NCBI RefSeq assembly: GCF_039543565.1
Contig: NZ_BAABJZ010000103.1
Location: 1-64,000 of the forward strand
DNA: 64,000 nt
Reading direction: 5' to 3'
Source of the DNA: Ferrimonas pelagia
Lineage (GTDB): Bacteria; Pseudomonadota; Gammaproteobacteria; Enterobacterales; Shewanellaceae
Position 1 is the first letter of the stretch. Every line of letters begins with the position of its first letter. Shown one piece after another: positions 36,423 through 45,435 of this stretch. The notes below the pieces were generated by a model. The model was not told the DNA's origin. It saw only the letters and a program-made list of their open reading frames with translations, and did no database searches. A program made the position numbers and the translations under genes.

Positions 36423-37853
36423 TTAGCGTTTTTTCTTGGCTTTGGGGTTGGGCAGATCGGTGATGCTGCCCTCATACACCTCGGCCGCCAACCCGATCGA
36501 CTCATGCAAGGTCGGGTGCGCATGCACGGTCAGGGCCAGATCTTCCGCATCACAGCCCATCTCGATCGCCAGGCCGATCTCACCCAGCAGCTCACCGCCG
36601 TTGGTGCCGACCACGGCCCCCCCGATCACCCGGTTGCTGTCCTTATCGAAGATCAGCTTGGTCATGCCATCCGAGCAATCCGAGGCGATCGCACGGCCGC
36701 TGGCCGCCCAGGGGAAGGTCGCCGTTTCATAATTAACGCCCTGCGCCTTGGCTTCCTTCTCCGTCAGGCCCACCCAGGACACCTCGGGATCGGTATAGGC
36801 GATAGACGGGATCACCTTAGGATCGAAGTAATGCTTCTTGCCCGCGATCACCTCAGCCGCCACATGGCCCTCGTGCACCCCTTTGTGCGCCAGCATTGGC
36901 TGACCGACGATATCGCCAATGGCGTAGATATGGGCCACATTGGTGCGCATCTGCTTGTCGGTTTGGATAAAGCCGCGCTCATCCACCGCTACCCCAGCAT
37001 TCTCCGCCGCCAGCAGCTTGCCATTGGGGGCTCGGCCGATCGCCACCAGCACCGCATCGTATCGCTGCGGCTCAGCCGGGGCTTTCTTGCCTTCCATGGC
37101 GACGTAGATCCCGTCCTCCTTGGCCTCGACCGCAGTCACCTTGGTTTCCAACATAAAGTGGAAACGCTTGTTCATGCGGCGCACAAACGGCTTGACCACA
37201 TCCTTATCGGCCGCGGGGATCACCTGATCCAGCATCTCCACCACCTCGACCTTGGAGCCCAGTGACTCATACACAGTGCCCATCTCCAGGCCGATGATCC
37301 CACCGCCCATGATCAGCAGACGCTCGGGGATCGACTTCAGCTCCAGCGCATCGGTGGAGTCCCAGATCCGCGGATCCTCATGGGGAATGAATGGCAGCTC
37401 GATGGGGCGGGAGCCCGCCGCGATGATGGCGTTATCAAATTTCACCGTGGTGATCTTGCCATCGTCAGCCACCACCTCAATGCTGTGCGCGCCGGTGAAC
37501 TGGCCTTTGCCCTGCACGATCTTCACCTTACGCATCTTGGCCATGCCACCGAGCCCACCGGTCAGCTGACCGATCACGCCCTCTTTGTAGCTGCGGATCT
37601 TATCCAGATCGATCTCAGGCGCACCGAAGCTGATCCCATGGCTGGAGACCATCTTGGCTTCCTCGATCACCTTCGACATATGCAGCAACGCCTTGGAAGG
37701 GATACAACCGACGTTGAGACAGACCCCACCTAGGGTGTTGTAACGTTCGATGATGATGGTTTCCAGGCCAAGATCGGCAGCGCGAAACGCTGCGGAGTAG
37801 CCTGCCGGGCCTGCGCCGAGTACGACGACCTGAGTCTTGATCTCGTTGCTCAT
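36423..37853 (-). CDS. lpd: Dihydrolipoyl dehydrogenase (E3)
   Basis: A 476-residue flavoprotein (E. coli Lpd 474). It has the FAD loop GAGPAGYSAAFRAADLG, the redox disulfide GGVCLNVGCIPS, the NAD-binding GGGIIGLEMG and the C-terminal HAHPTLHE with the catalytic His-Glu pair. It reoxidises dihydrolipoamide in the pyruvate and 2-oxoglutarate dehydrogenase complexes. The ATG at 37853 follows AGAGGAA; a frame open to 37934 adds 27 residues before the conserved start. The gap of 182 bases from aceF suggests it also has its own control. Confidence 0.96.
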   Translation of the reverse strand: MSNEIKTQVVVLGAGPAGYSAAFRAADLGLETIIIERYNTLGGVCLNVGCIPSKALLHMSKVIEEAKMVSSHGISFGAPEIDLDKIRSYKEGVIGQLTGGLGGMAKMRKVKIVQGKGQFTGAHSIEVVADDGKITTVKFDNAIIAAGSRPIELPFIPHEDPRIWDSTDALELKSIPERLLIMGGGIIGLEMGTVYESLGSKVEVVEMLDQVIPAADKDVVKPFVRRMNKRFHFMLETKVTAVEAKEDGIYVAMEGKKAPAEPQRYDAVLVAIGRAPNGKLLAAENAGVAVDERGFIQTDKQMRTNVAHIYAIGDIVGQPMLAHKGVHEGHVAAEVIAGKKHYFDPKVIPSIAYTDPEVSWVGLTEKEAKAQGVNYETATFPWAASGRAIASDCSDGMTKLIFDKDSNRVIGGAVVGTNGGELLGEIGLAIEMGCDAEDLALTVHAHPTLHESIGLAAEVYEGSITDLPNPKAKKKR

Positions 37854-37921
37854 GTTATTCCTCTGATTATTCTGCATTCCTTTGGGGGCAACGGCATTGT
37901 ACGCCCACCGGGAGGGAAACA

Positions 37922-37948
37922 GAAGGTGGATCACAAAGGATCCCCTTC
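37922..37948 (-). repeat. Hairpin between aceF and lpd
   Basis: GAAGGTGGATC pairs with GATCCCCTTC (one bulge) around a six-base loop. The following T tract is poor on the minus strand. It may reduce read-through from aceF into lpd. Confidence 0.4.
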
Positions 37949-38035
37949 CCGTGACTTACACCAGCCAAATCCACCACTTAACCCGCTCAAACCGACACGC
38001 TATCGCGCCGCTGCAGCCCAAGTGTCAGCCCGGCC

Positions 38036-39643
38036 TTACAGGGTTAACTTACGGATATCGCTCAGGTAGCCCGCCAGGATACTGCTGAAGCGCGCCCCAT
38101 CGGCACCGTCGATCACCCGGTGATCGTACGACAGCGACAGTGGCAGCATCAGCCGAGGCTCAAACTCACTGCCATTCCAGACCGGCTTCATCTCCGACTT
38201 GGACACCCCGAGAATGGCCACCTCCGGCGCATTGACGATGGGGGTAAAGGCGGTGCCGCCGATCCCGCCCAGGCTGGAGATGGTGAAACAGCCACCCTGC
38301 ATATCCGACGCCATCAGCTTACCGGCGCGGGCCTTCTGCGAGATCGCCATCAACTCTTGCGACAGCTGGTAGATCCCCTTCTTATCAACGTCCCGCACCA
38401 CAGGCACCACCAAGCCATTGGGCGTATCCACCGCCACGCCCACATGGATGTACTTCTTCAGCACCACGCTCTGGCCATCCTCCGACAGCGACGCGCAGAA
38501 TTGCGGCAGATCCGCCAGGGTCTTGGCCACGGCTTTGAGGATGAACACCAGCGGGGTGATCTTAAAGCCCAGCTCCTGCTTGGCGACCACCTGATTTTGC
38601 GCCTTACGGAACGCTTCCACCTCGGTGATATCCGCCTGATCAAACTGGGTCACGTGCGGGATCATCGCCCAGTTGCGCGCCAGATTGGCACCGGACAATT
38701 TCTTGATCTTCGATAACGGCTTCTCTTCGACGTCACCAAACTTACTGAAATCGACCTTGGGCCAGGGGATCAGATCCAGACCACCGCCCGCGCCGCCGAC
38801 CGCCGCGCGACTGACCGCACCGGACTGCACCTGGGCCAGCGCCGCTTTGACGTAGCCCTCCACATCGACCTTCAGGATCCGCTGCTTGCGGCCCGTGCCC
38901 TTCACCCGAGACAGATCCACCCCCAGATCCCGCGCCATTCGGCGGATCAGCGGGGTCGCATAGGCATAAGCGCTGTTCTCAATAAACCCGGTCGCCGCTT
39001 CCGTGTGGGCCACGAGATCCGAATCCACCGGCACCGGATGCGGCATCTTGCCCACCGGCTCTGGCTCTGGCTCTGGCGCTGGTACCGGTGCTGCTGGCGC
39101 GGCCCCTTCGACCGCGAAACGCATGATCGCCGTGCCAGTCGAGACCGTATCGCCCACCGCCACGTCCACCGACTGCACCACCCCGGCGAACGGCGCTGGC
39201 ACCTCCATCGAGGCCTTATCACCTTCGACGATCAGCAGCGATTGCTCCTCGCTCACCGAGTCGCCCACCGCCACCAGCAGCTCGGTGATCTCGACGTCAT
39301 CGCCGCCGATGTCCGGCACCACCACCGTGGCCAGTTGAGCCTCACCCGACGCCGCCACGGACTGACTGGCAGCCGGCTCCGCCGCATCTGCTGCGCTGTC
39401 TTCTGCCGCGTCCGCCGCCTCAAACTCCATGATCAGCGCGCCGGTGGCGATCCGATCGCCGATCGCCACCCGGATCGCAGCAACCACACCGGCCTGACTG
39501 GCGGGCACCTCCATCGAGGCTTTATCGCCTTCGACGGTGATCAACGACTGCTCTTCCTCAACCCGATCGCCGACCGCAACCAGGATCTCCGTCACTTCAA
39601 CTTCGTCGGCGCCAATATCCGGTACTTTGATTTCAATAGCCAT
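38036..39643 (-). CDS. aceF: Pyruvate dehydrogenase E2 (dihydrolipoyl acetyltransferase)
   Basis: A 535-residue E2 core subunit. Two lipoyl domains (about 1-80 and 105-185) each carry GDKASMEVPA with the lipoylated Lys. An Ala/Pro/Glu-rich linker, the E3-binding domain (ATPLIRRMARDLGVDLSRV) and the catalytic acetyltransferase domain ending in SYDHRVIDGADG follow. E. coli AceF has three lipoyl domains and 630 residues, so this is a two-domain form. It lies 14 bases after aceE. Confidence 0.96.
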   Translation of the reverse strand: MAIEIKVPDIGADEVEVTEILVAVGDRVEEEQSLITVEGDKASMEVPASQAGVVAAIRVAIGDRIATGALIMEFEAADAAEDSAADAAEPAASQSVAASGEAQLATVVVPDIGGDDVEITELLVAVGDSVSEEQSLLIVEGDKASMEVPAPFAGVVQSVDVAVGDTVSTGTAIMRFAVEGAAPAAPVPAPEPEPEPVGKMPHPVPVDSDLVAHTEAATGFIENSAYAYATPLIRRMARDLGVDLSRVKGTGRKQRILKVDVEGYVKAALAQVQSGAVSRAAVGGAGGGLDLIPWPKVDFSKFGDVEEKPLSKIKKLSGANLARNWAMIPHVTQFDQADITEVEAFRKAQNQVVAKQELGFKITPLVFILKAVAKTLADLPQFCASLSEDGQSVVLKKYIHVGVAVDTPNGLVVPVVRDVDKKGIYQLSQELMAISQKARAGKLMASDMQGGCFTISSLGGIGGTAFTPIVNAPEVAILGVSKSEMKPVWNGSEFEPRLMLPLSLSYDHRVIDGADGARFSSILAGYLSDIRKLTL

Positions 39644-39657
39644 GATGGTGCAATCCC

Positions 39658-42324
39658 TTACGCGTACAGTGGGTTGGTTTTATCCGCATCGATCCCGAAC
39701 TTGGCCATCGCCTCGCTCACAACCGATCCTGTTATCTTGTCTTGCTTGGCCAGCTCCGCCAGGGCGGCGATCACCACATAATGGGCGTTCACCTCAAAAT
39801 GGCGTCGCAGATTCGCCCGGCTGTCGGAGCGACCAAAGCCATCGGTGCCCAGCACCTTGTAGCTGATCGCGGGCACATAGGCGCGCACCTGCTCGGCGTA
39901 GTTCTTCATGTAATCGGTGGCGGCGATCGCCGGTGCGCCACCCAAGATCTGACTGATGTAAGGAGTGCGTGGCGCCTCGGTGGGATGCAACATATTCCAG
40001 CGCTCAACATCCTGGCCATCGCGGGTCAGCTCATTGAATGAGGTAACCGAGAACACCTGGGAGCCGATCCCGTAATCGTCGGACAGGATCTGCGCCGCCT
40101 GCAGCACCTGGGTCATGATGGTGCCCGAGGAGAGCAACTGCACCTGGCCCTGCTCACCCGGGTAGGTGCACAGCGGGTAGATCCCGCGGCGAATGCCCTC
40201 TTCCGCCCCTTCCGGCATCGCCGGCTGGGCGTAGTTTTCGTTCATTAGGGTCAGGTAATAGAACACGTTTTCCTGCGCCGGGCCGTACATCCGCTGGATC
40301 CCGTCCTGCATGATCACCGCCACCTCATAGGCGTAGGTGGGGTCATAGCTGATGCAGTTGGGTACCGTATTGGCCAGCACCAGGCTGTGGCCATCCTCGT
40401 GCTGCAACCCTTCGCCATTGAGGGTAGTGCGCCCGGCTGTTGCGCCAAGCAGGAAGCCGCGGGCCTGTTGATCCCCCGCCATCCAGGCCATGTCGCCCAC
40501 CCGCTGGAAGCCGAACATCGAGTAATAGATATAGAAGGGGATCATCGGCAGATCGTTGGTGCTGTAAGAGGTGGCCGCCGCGACCCAAGAGCTCATCGCC
40601 CCCAGCTCGTTGATCCCCTCCTGCAGTACCTGACCCGAGGTCGACTCCTTGTAGTAGGACACCACATCCCGATCCTGCGGCGTGTAGTGCTGACCTTTGG
40701 GGTTGTAGATCCCGATCTGGCGGAACAGCCCCTCCATACCAAAGGTGCGGGCCTCATCGGCGATGATCGGCACCACGTTCTTGCCGATCCCCTTATCCTT
40801 GAGCAGCAGGTTCAAGGCGCGGACAAAGGCCATGGTGGTGGAGATCTCGCGCTTTTGCGCCTCCAGCAGGCCCTTAAAGCTGTCCAGCGTCGGCAGCGTC
40901 AATGGCTGGGTAAACTCCGGCAAACGCTGGGGCGTGTAGCCCAACAACGCTTCACGACGACTGTGCAGATAACGATACTCCGGCGAGTCTTGTGCCAGCG
41001 TCAGGTAAGGCAGCGCATTGACCTGTTCATCCGAGACCAGATCCGCCAGCCCCAGTCGATCCCGCAGCTGCACCACATGGGTCATGTCCATCTTCTTGAC
41101 TTGGTGGGCGATGTTCTTGCCCTCCGCCGCTTCGCCCATGCCGTAACCCTTGACCGTCTTGGCCAGGATCACCGTCGGCTTGCCCTTGGTGCTTTTGGCG
41201 TTCATGTACGCCGCATACAGCTTGGAAGGCGAATGGCCACCGCGCTGCAGTGCGAAGATCTCATCGTCGGTCATGTCCGCCACCAAGGCCGCCGTCTCCG
41301 GGTAGCGACCGAAGAAGTGTTCGCGCACATAGGCGCCGTTCTTCGACTTATAGGTCTGGTAGTCGCCGTCCACGGTTTCGTTCATAAGCTGCAGCAGCTT
41401 GCCGGAGGTGTCTTTGGCCAGCAGCTTGTCCCAGCCGTTACCCCAGATCACCTTGACCACATTCCAGCCCGCGCCCTTAAACAACCCCTCCAGCTCCTGG
41501 ATGATCTTGCCGTTGCCCATCACCGGGCCATCGAGCCGCTGCAGGTTACAGTTGATCAGGAAACACAGGTTATCCAAGCCTTCGCGCGCGGCAAAGGAGA
41601 TGGCGCCGCGGGACTCCGGCTCATCCATCTCGCCGTCGCCCAGATAGGCATAGACCCGCTGATCCTTGGTGTCCTTCATGCCACGGCCATCCAGATACTT
41701 GAGGAAGCGCGCTTGATAGATGGCGCTGATCGGCCCCAGGCCCATGGAGACGGTGGGAAACTGCCAGAAAGTCGGCATCAGCTTGGGGTGCGGATAGGAG
41801 GAGATCCCCTCGCCATCCACCTCCTGGCGGAAGTTATCCAGTTGGGCCTCGCTCAGGCGACCTTCGAGGAAGGCGCGGGCGTAGATCCCCGGCGAGATAT
41901 GGCCTTGGTAGTAGACCAGATCGCCGCCATCCTTGGCATTGGGGGCGCGGAACAGGTGGTTAAAGCCGACCTCATAGAACGCGGCGGCAGACTGATAGGA
42001 GGCCATATGACCGCCCAGATCCAGATCCTTCTTGGAGGCGCGCAGCACGATCATGATGGCGTTCCAGCGGATAATGGAGCGAATGCGCCGCTCCAGACTG
42101 ATGTCGCCCGGATAGGCCGGCTCATGTTGTGGTGCAATAGTGTTGAGGTAGTTTGTGTTGATCCCGGTGGGGAGATCAACGCCATCGAGGCGGGCTTGTT
42201 CGATCATCTGTTCAAGCAGGAATTGGGCACGTTCAACGCCGTCCTCCTGCATGACGGAAGCCAGGGCTTCCAACCATTCCTTAGTTTCTTGCGTATCGAC
42301 GTCGTGACCAATGGGGTTTGACAT
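39658..42324 (-). CDS. aceE: Pyruvate dehydrogenase E1, homodimeric type
   Basis: An 888-residue thiamine diphosphate enzyme (E. coli AceE 887). The cofactor-binding motif GDGEMDEPES is visible near residue 230, and the N-terminal DVDTQETKEWLEAL is typical of the family. It decarboxylates pyruvate and passes the acetyl group to AceF. It is the first enzyme gene after pdhR, separated by 58 bases, so control comes from the pdhR promoter. Confidence 0.97.
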   Translation of the reverse strand: MSNPIGHDVDTQETKEWLEALASVMQEDGVERAQFLLEQMIEQARLDGVDLPTGINTNYLNTIAPQHEPAYPGDISLERRIRSIIRWNAIMIVLRASKKDLDLGGHMASYQSAAAFYEVGFNHLFRAPNAKDGGDLVYYQGHISPGIYARAFLEGRLSEAQLDNFRQEVDGEGISSYPHPKLMPTFWQFPTVSMGLGPISAIYQARFLKYLDGRGMKDTKDQRVYAYLGDGEMDEPESRGAISFAAREGLDNLCFLINCNLQRLDGPVMGNGKIIQELEGLFKGAGWNVVKVIWGNGWDKLLAKDTSGKLLQLMNETVDGDYQTYKSKNGAYVREHFFGRYPETAALVADMTDDEIFALQRGGHSPSKLYAAYMNAKSTKGKPTVILAKTVKGYGMGEAAEGKNIAHQVKKMDMTHVVQLRDRLGLADLVSDEQVNALPYLTLAQDSPEYRYLHSRREALLGYTPQRLPEFTQPLTLPTLDSFKGLLEAQKREISTTMAFVRALNLLLKDKGIGKNVVPIIADEARTFGMEGLFRQIGIYNPKGQHYTPQDRDVVSYYKESTSGQVLQEGINELGAMSSWVAAATSYSTNDLPMIPFYIYYSMFGFQRVGDMAWMAGDQQARGFLLGATAGRTTLNGEGLQHEDGHSLVLANTVPNCISYDPTYAYEVAVIMQDGIQRMYGPAQENVFYYLTLMNENYAQPAMPEGAEEGIRRGIYPLCTYPGEQGQVQLLSSGTIMTQVLQAAQILSDDYGIGSQVFSVTSFNELTRDGQDVERWNMLHPTEAPRTPYISQILGGAPAIAATDYMKNYAEQVRAYVPAISYKVLGTDGFGRSDSRANLRRHFEVNAHYVVIAALAELAKQDKITGSVVSEAMAKFGIDADKTNPLYA

Positions 42325-42382
42325 GACTTAGGACCTTTGTGCTTCTGGCCGCCTCGACAGCGACGCTAGTGATCTGAAACGG

Positions 42383-43141
42383 TCACAATTGATCGTTTCT
42401 CATTCGGCGAAGACTGCGCTGTTGGCGGCTGTCTTCACGGCGCACCTCCAGCGTCACTTCTTCGATGTAAGACAGGTGTTGGTTCGAGGCCGTGCGCGCC
42501 GCGTCGGGATCCCGCGCCAGGATCGCGGTGATCAAGGCCTCACGATGGATGTTCGCCGCCTCCGACGAGCCCTCGCGGCGATATAACTGCTCCAAGTTCT
42601 CCGCGACGTTGCGTTGCAGCAGGGGCGCCAGACTCAGCACCAGGTGCAGCATGGCGACGTTGTGTGACGCCTCTGCCACTGAGCAGTTGAACTCGACAAT
42701 CGCCTTAGCTTCCGCCTCCGTGTTGCCCTGCACCTCTTTGATCTGCTCGATCTTACGGCGCATCGAGGCGTGATCCGCATCGGTACCGCGCAGCGCCGCG
42801 TAGTAGGCCATCATGCCCTCCGTCGCGTGACGGAACTCGAGCAGGTCATACTGGGACTCGGGGTTGTTCGCCAACAGCTCAACCAGGGGATCCGACAGGC
42901 TGTTCCACAGCTGCTGCTTCACATAGGTACCGCCGCCCTGCCGGCGGGTCAGTACCCCCTTGGCTTCCAGCTTCTGAATGGCCTCACGCAACGACGGGCG
43001 CGAGACCTCAAACTGAACAGCCAGCTCCCGCTCCGGCGGAAGCTTCTGTCCCGGCTTCAGGCTGCCTTCGAGCACCATCTTTTCTAACTCTTTGACAATG
43101 ACATCGGACAGCTTGGGCTGACTAATTCTGCGGTAAGCCAT
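42383..43141 (-). CDS. pdhR: PdhR pyruvate-responsive repressor
   Basis: A 252-residue GntR/FadR-type regulator (E. coli PdhR 254). The N-terminal winged helix contains LPPERELAVQFEVSRPSLRE, followed by the all-helical FCD ligand domain (LLEFRHATEGMMAYYAALRG). It represses the pyruvate dehydrogenase operon until pyruvate binds. Two TGGT-N3-ACCA operators stand upstream of its own gene, indicating autorepression. It is the first gene of pdhR-aceE-aceF-lpd. Confidence 0.95.
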   Translation of the reverse strand: MAYRRISQPKLSDVIVKELEKMVLEGSLKPGQKLPPERELAVQFEVSRPSLREAIQKLEAKGVLTRRQGGGTYVKQQLWNSLSDPLVELLANNPESQYDLLEFRHATEGMMAYYAALRGTDADHASMRRKIEQIKEVQGNTEAEAKAIVEFNCSVAEASHNVAMLHLVLSLAPLLQRNVAENLEQLYRREGSSEAANIHREALITAILARDPDAARTASNQHLSYIEEVTLEVRREDSRQQRSLRRMRNDQL

Positions 43142-43179
43142 AGGGCATTCTTTCCAATATGTTAACGAATAGTGTTAAT

Positions 43180-43190
43180 TGGTATGACCA
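43180..43190. promoter_or_regulatory. PdhR operator 1
   Basis: TGGT-ATG-ACCA within AATTGGTATGACCATTG, the PdhR consensus. It lies just downstream of the predicted transcription start of pdhR, where binding would block transcription. Confidence 0.8.
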
Positions 43191-43207
43191 TTGAAAACCT
43201 GCCACGA

Positions 43208-43237
43208 AATGTAGCAGACCTCACATCACCGGATCAA
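43208..43237 (-). promoter_or_regulatory. Candidate pdhR promoter
   Basis: On the minus strand TTGATC (43232-43237) and TACATT (43208-43213) are 18 bases apart. The start would fall near 43201, with operator 1 beginning about 11 bases further on. Confidence 0.5.
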
Positions 43238-43314
43238 CCACCTTGACCACCGTCACATTTATTTATTTAGCGTGAACAGTGGCATTGCCTGATTATGGCA
43301 GGTATTTGACGTGA

Positions 43315-43325
43315 TGGTCAGACCA
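43315..43325. promoter_or_regulatory. PdhR operator 2
   Basis: A perfect TGGT-CAG-ACCA palindrome 78 bases upstream of the candidate pdhR -35, and 40 bases past the end of ampE. A second site may strengthen repression by looping, or serve an unmapped promoter. Confidence 0.6.
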
Positions 43326-43364
43326 ATATGATTAGGGGTGGGCTGAGCCTAAGTTAGGATCGTA

Positions 43365-44219
43365 CTAGGCCAAGACTCCCAAGATGGTCAAAATAGAAAC
43401 CACGATAAGGAGCAAGATAAGGTTACGTTTAGCCAGTTGCAGCAGCGCCATGGTTGACTGCACACACACCGGCTCCTGCTCCGCATTGGCCGGCAACTCC
43501 TCCGCCGCCAGCGCCACCTGGGTGATCACACTGCGCGCCGGCACAAAAGGATCCAGGATCAGCGGGATCAACACCGTCATGGCGCGGGAGAAGTGGCCGG
43601 ACAGGGCGAAGCCAAGCGCAACGATGCGACAGGGCAACCAATCGAGCAGGTGCAGCAGCGGGCCGATCAGTGGCCGCTTCAGCTGCTGCTGGGCAAAGTG
43701 ATCGTGATACGCACGCACGGTGCAGTAAAACAGCGCCACCGCCGGCCCCAGCGCGACGAAGTAGAGGGTCACGGCGGCGTAATAGCGGTAGTTCAACCAG
43801 GCCGCGATCTGGCCCATATGCACGCCGATAGACAACTCGGATCGATCCTCCGTGCTCTGGCCGCAATCGAGTTGCTCGACATAGTGATAGCAGGCCTGGG
43901 TATCGCCACGGCAAGCCGCCACCAGATACTGGCGAAAGCGTTCGCGCAGCGGATTGTGGCCAAACAGCAGCAGACCGATGCCGATCCACACCGCCAGATG
44001 CCACACACCAAACCAGGTGCCGATCACGCCTTGGATCACCCAATGCACGCCGAGGGCGGGCAGCAACAGGGCCACCAGCATATAAGGCCACTGTTTCAGC
44101 TTTTGTTCATCAAACAACACCTCGCGGTAGCGTGCAAACACGGGTTCAAACTGTAACCGGTCGCCCAACAAACGGGCCCGCTCAATAAAGAGTACCAGCA
44201 ACAAAGAAAACAGGGCCAT
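43365..44219 (-). CDS. ampE: AmpE inner-membrane protein
   Basis: A 284-residue membrane protein identical in size to E. coli AmpE. It opens with MALFSLLLVLFIERARLLGDR, has about four hydrophobic segments and ends in a helix rich in Leu and Ile. AmpE belongs to the CobD/CbiB-like clan and is cotranscribed with ampD, which affects beta-lactamase induction in some species. Its reaction is not established. It begins one base after the ampD stop, so the two are translationally coupled. Confidence 0.92.
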   Translation of the reverse strand: MALFSLLLVLFIERARLLGDRLQFEPVFARYREVLFDEQKLKQWPYMLVALLLPALGVHWVIQGVIGTWFGVWHLAVWIGIGLLLFGHNPLRERFRQYLVAACRGDTQACYHYVEQLDCGQSTEDRSELSIGVHMGQIAAWLNYRYYAAVTLYFVALGPAVALFYCTVRAYHDHFAQQQLKRPLIGPLLHLLDWLPCRIVALGFALSGHFSRAMTVLIPLILDPFVPARSVITQVALAAEELPANAEQEPVCVQSTMALLQLAKRNLILLLIVVSILTILGVLA

Positions 44220-44220
44220 A

Positions 44221-44793
44221 TCAATCGTCCATTAATCTGAAGAAATGGTCCCAGTCAAACGCCGGGCCAGGATCGGTTTTACGCGTCGGCGCGATATCGC
44301 AGTGGCCAGTGATCCGCGTGCGTGTGATCAAAGGATACTGTCTCATCAGGGCCTGCGTCACCCCAACAAGTGCCTGATACTGCGCATTTTCATACGGGAT
44401 GTGATCGCAACCTTCCAACTCGATGCCGATCGAATAATCGTTGCAGCTGGAACGCCCGTCGAACGCGCTTACCCCCGCATGCCAGGCCCGTCGATCAAAC
44501 GGCACAAACTGAATGATCTGGCCATCCCGGCGGATCAACAGGTGCGCCGACACCGCCAAGCCCTGCACCTCACGCAGCGCCGGCGTGTCCGGCTGCACGC
44601 ACCCCAGAAACAGCTGCTGAATATAGGGCGCGCCAAACAGCCCCGGCGGCAGGGTAATATTGTGGATCACCAATAGGCTGATCGCCGTGCCCTGCGGCCG
44701 CGGCCCCTGAAAGGGCGAGAAACAGTGCTGAGCCGAGCGCAGCCAGCGCCCCTGCGGCTCCAGCTGCGGTTGGCAAAATTCGCCCTGCGCCAT
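44221..44793 (-). CDS. ampD: AmpD 1,6-anhydro-N-acetylmuramyl-L-alanine amidase
   Basis: A 190-residue cytoplasmic zinc amidase. Zinc ligands are His44 (VIHNITLPPG), His164 (GHCDIAP) and Asp174 (KTDPGPAFDW). AmpD cleaves the peptide from anhydro-muropeptides during cell-wall recycling, and its loss derepresses ampC in other species. There is no signal peptide, as expected. It forms a two-gene unit with ampE, and the aspartic protease gene is divergent. Confidence 0.95.
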   Translation of the reverse strand: MAQGEFCQPQLEPQGRWLRSAQHCFSPFQGPRPQGTAISLLVIHNITLPPGLFGAPYIQQLFLGCVQPDTPALREVQGLAVSAHLLIRRDGQIIQFVPFDRRAWHAGVSAFDGRSSCNDYSIGIELEGCDHIPYENAQYQALVGVTQALMRQYPLITRTRITGHCDIAPTRKTDPGPAFDWDHFFRLMDD

Positions 44794-44905
44794 GGTAATT
44801 CCCTCACTTGTTGCAAATAATAAAGCCTACTACAAGCCTCAACCCGTAGCCTGCCCACCGGGCACGCGCAACGCGCCAAGCGCCCACGACCATAACAGGA
44901 ACCGC

Positions 44906-45424
44906 ATGACGCCATCACCCCGAAGCGGCCAAGGTACCGGCAAAATCATGTTTATGTTGGCCTGGATCGCCCTCGCCAGCCTGCTCTACCTCTATTTTGA
45001 CCGTCAGCTCAGTCAGCGCCACAACCCCAATCAACAGGTGCAGGGTCAGATCAACCAAGGGATCGTCGAGATCCAGCTGCAGCGCAACCGCCAAGGCCAC
45101 TATGTCACCAGCGCGCTGATCAACGGCCAGGAGGTGGTGATGCTGGTCGACACCGGCGCCACCGAGATCTCCATCCCCGCCCGCGTCGCCGACCGCCTCG
45201 GCCTGGCCCGCGGCCACCGTTTTCCGGTCAACACCGCCAACGGCAGCATCGATGTCTATCAAACTCGGATCGACACCCTCTCCATTGGCGTGCTAACCCT
45301 GTATGATCTGTCTGCCAACATAAACCCCGGCCTGGACAGCAACACCATCCTGTTGGGCATGAATGCCCTGAAAGATCTGGAGTTGATCCAGCGCGGGGAC
45401 ACCCTGACCCTGAGAACGTATTAG
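44906..45424 (+). CDS. Membrane-anchored retropepsin-like aspartic protease
   Basis: A 172-residue protein with one N-terminal helix (about 14-31) followed by a retropepsin fold. The active-site DTGATEISIP starts at Asp82, and a flap and NTANG segment follow, with ILLGMNAL near the end. This matches the clan AA family of gammaproteobacterial single-domain aspartic proteases (TIGR02281 type), which would work as dimers on the periplasmic side. The substrate is unknown. ATG 44906 follows CAGGA; the longer frame to 44792 overlaps the ampD start. nadC follows by 11 bases, so the two are probably cotranscribed. Confidence 0.85.
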   Translation: MTPSPRSGQGTGKIMFMLAWIALASLLYLYFDRQLSQRHNPNQQVQGQINQGIVEIQLQRNRQGHYVTSALINGQEVVMLVDTGATEISIPARVADRLGLARGHRFPVNTANGSIDVYQTRIDTLSIGVLTLYDLSANINPGLDSNTILLGMNALKDLELIQRGDTLTLRTY

Positions 45425-45435
45425 GTTGAAACACC

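Noticed and set aside
40387..42321. A 644-codon plus-strand frame opposite aceE
   Set aside because: Antisense shadow of aceE; the minus strand matches AceE along its whole length.
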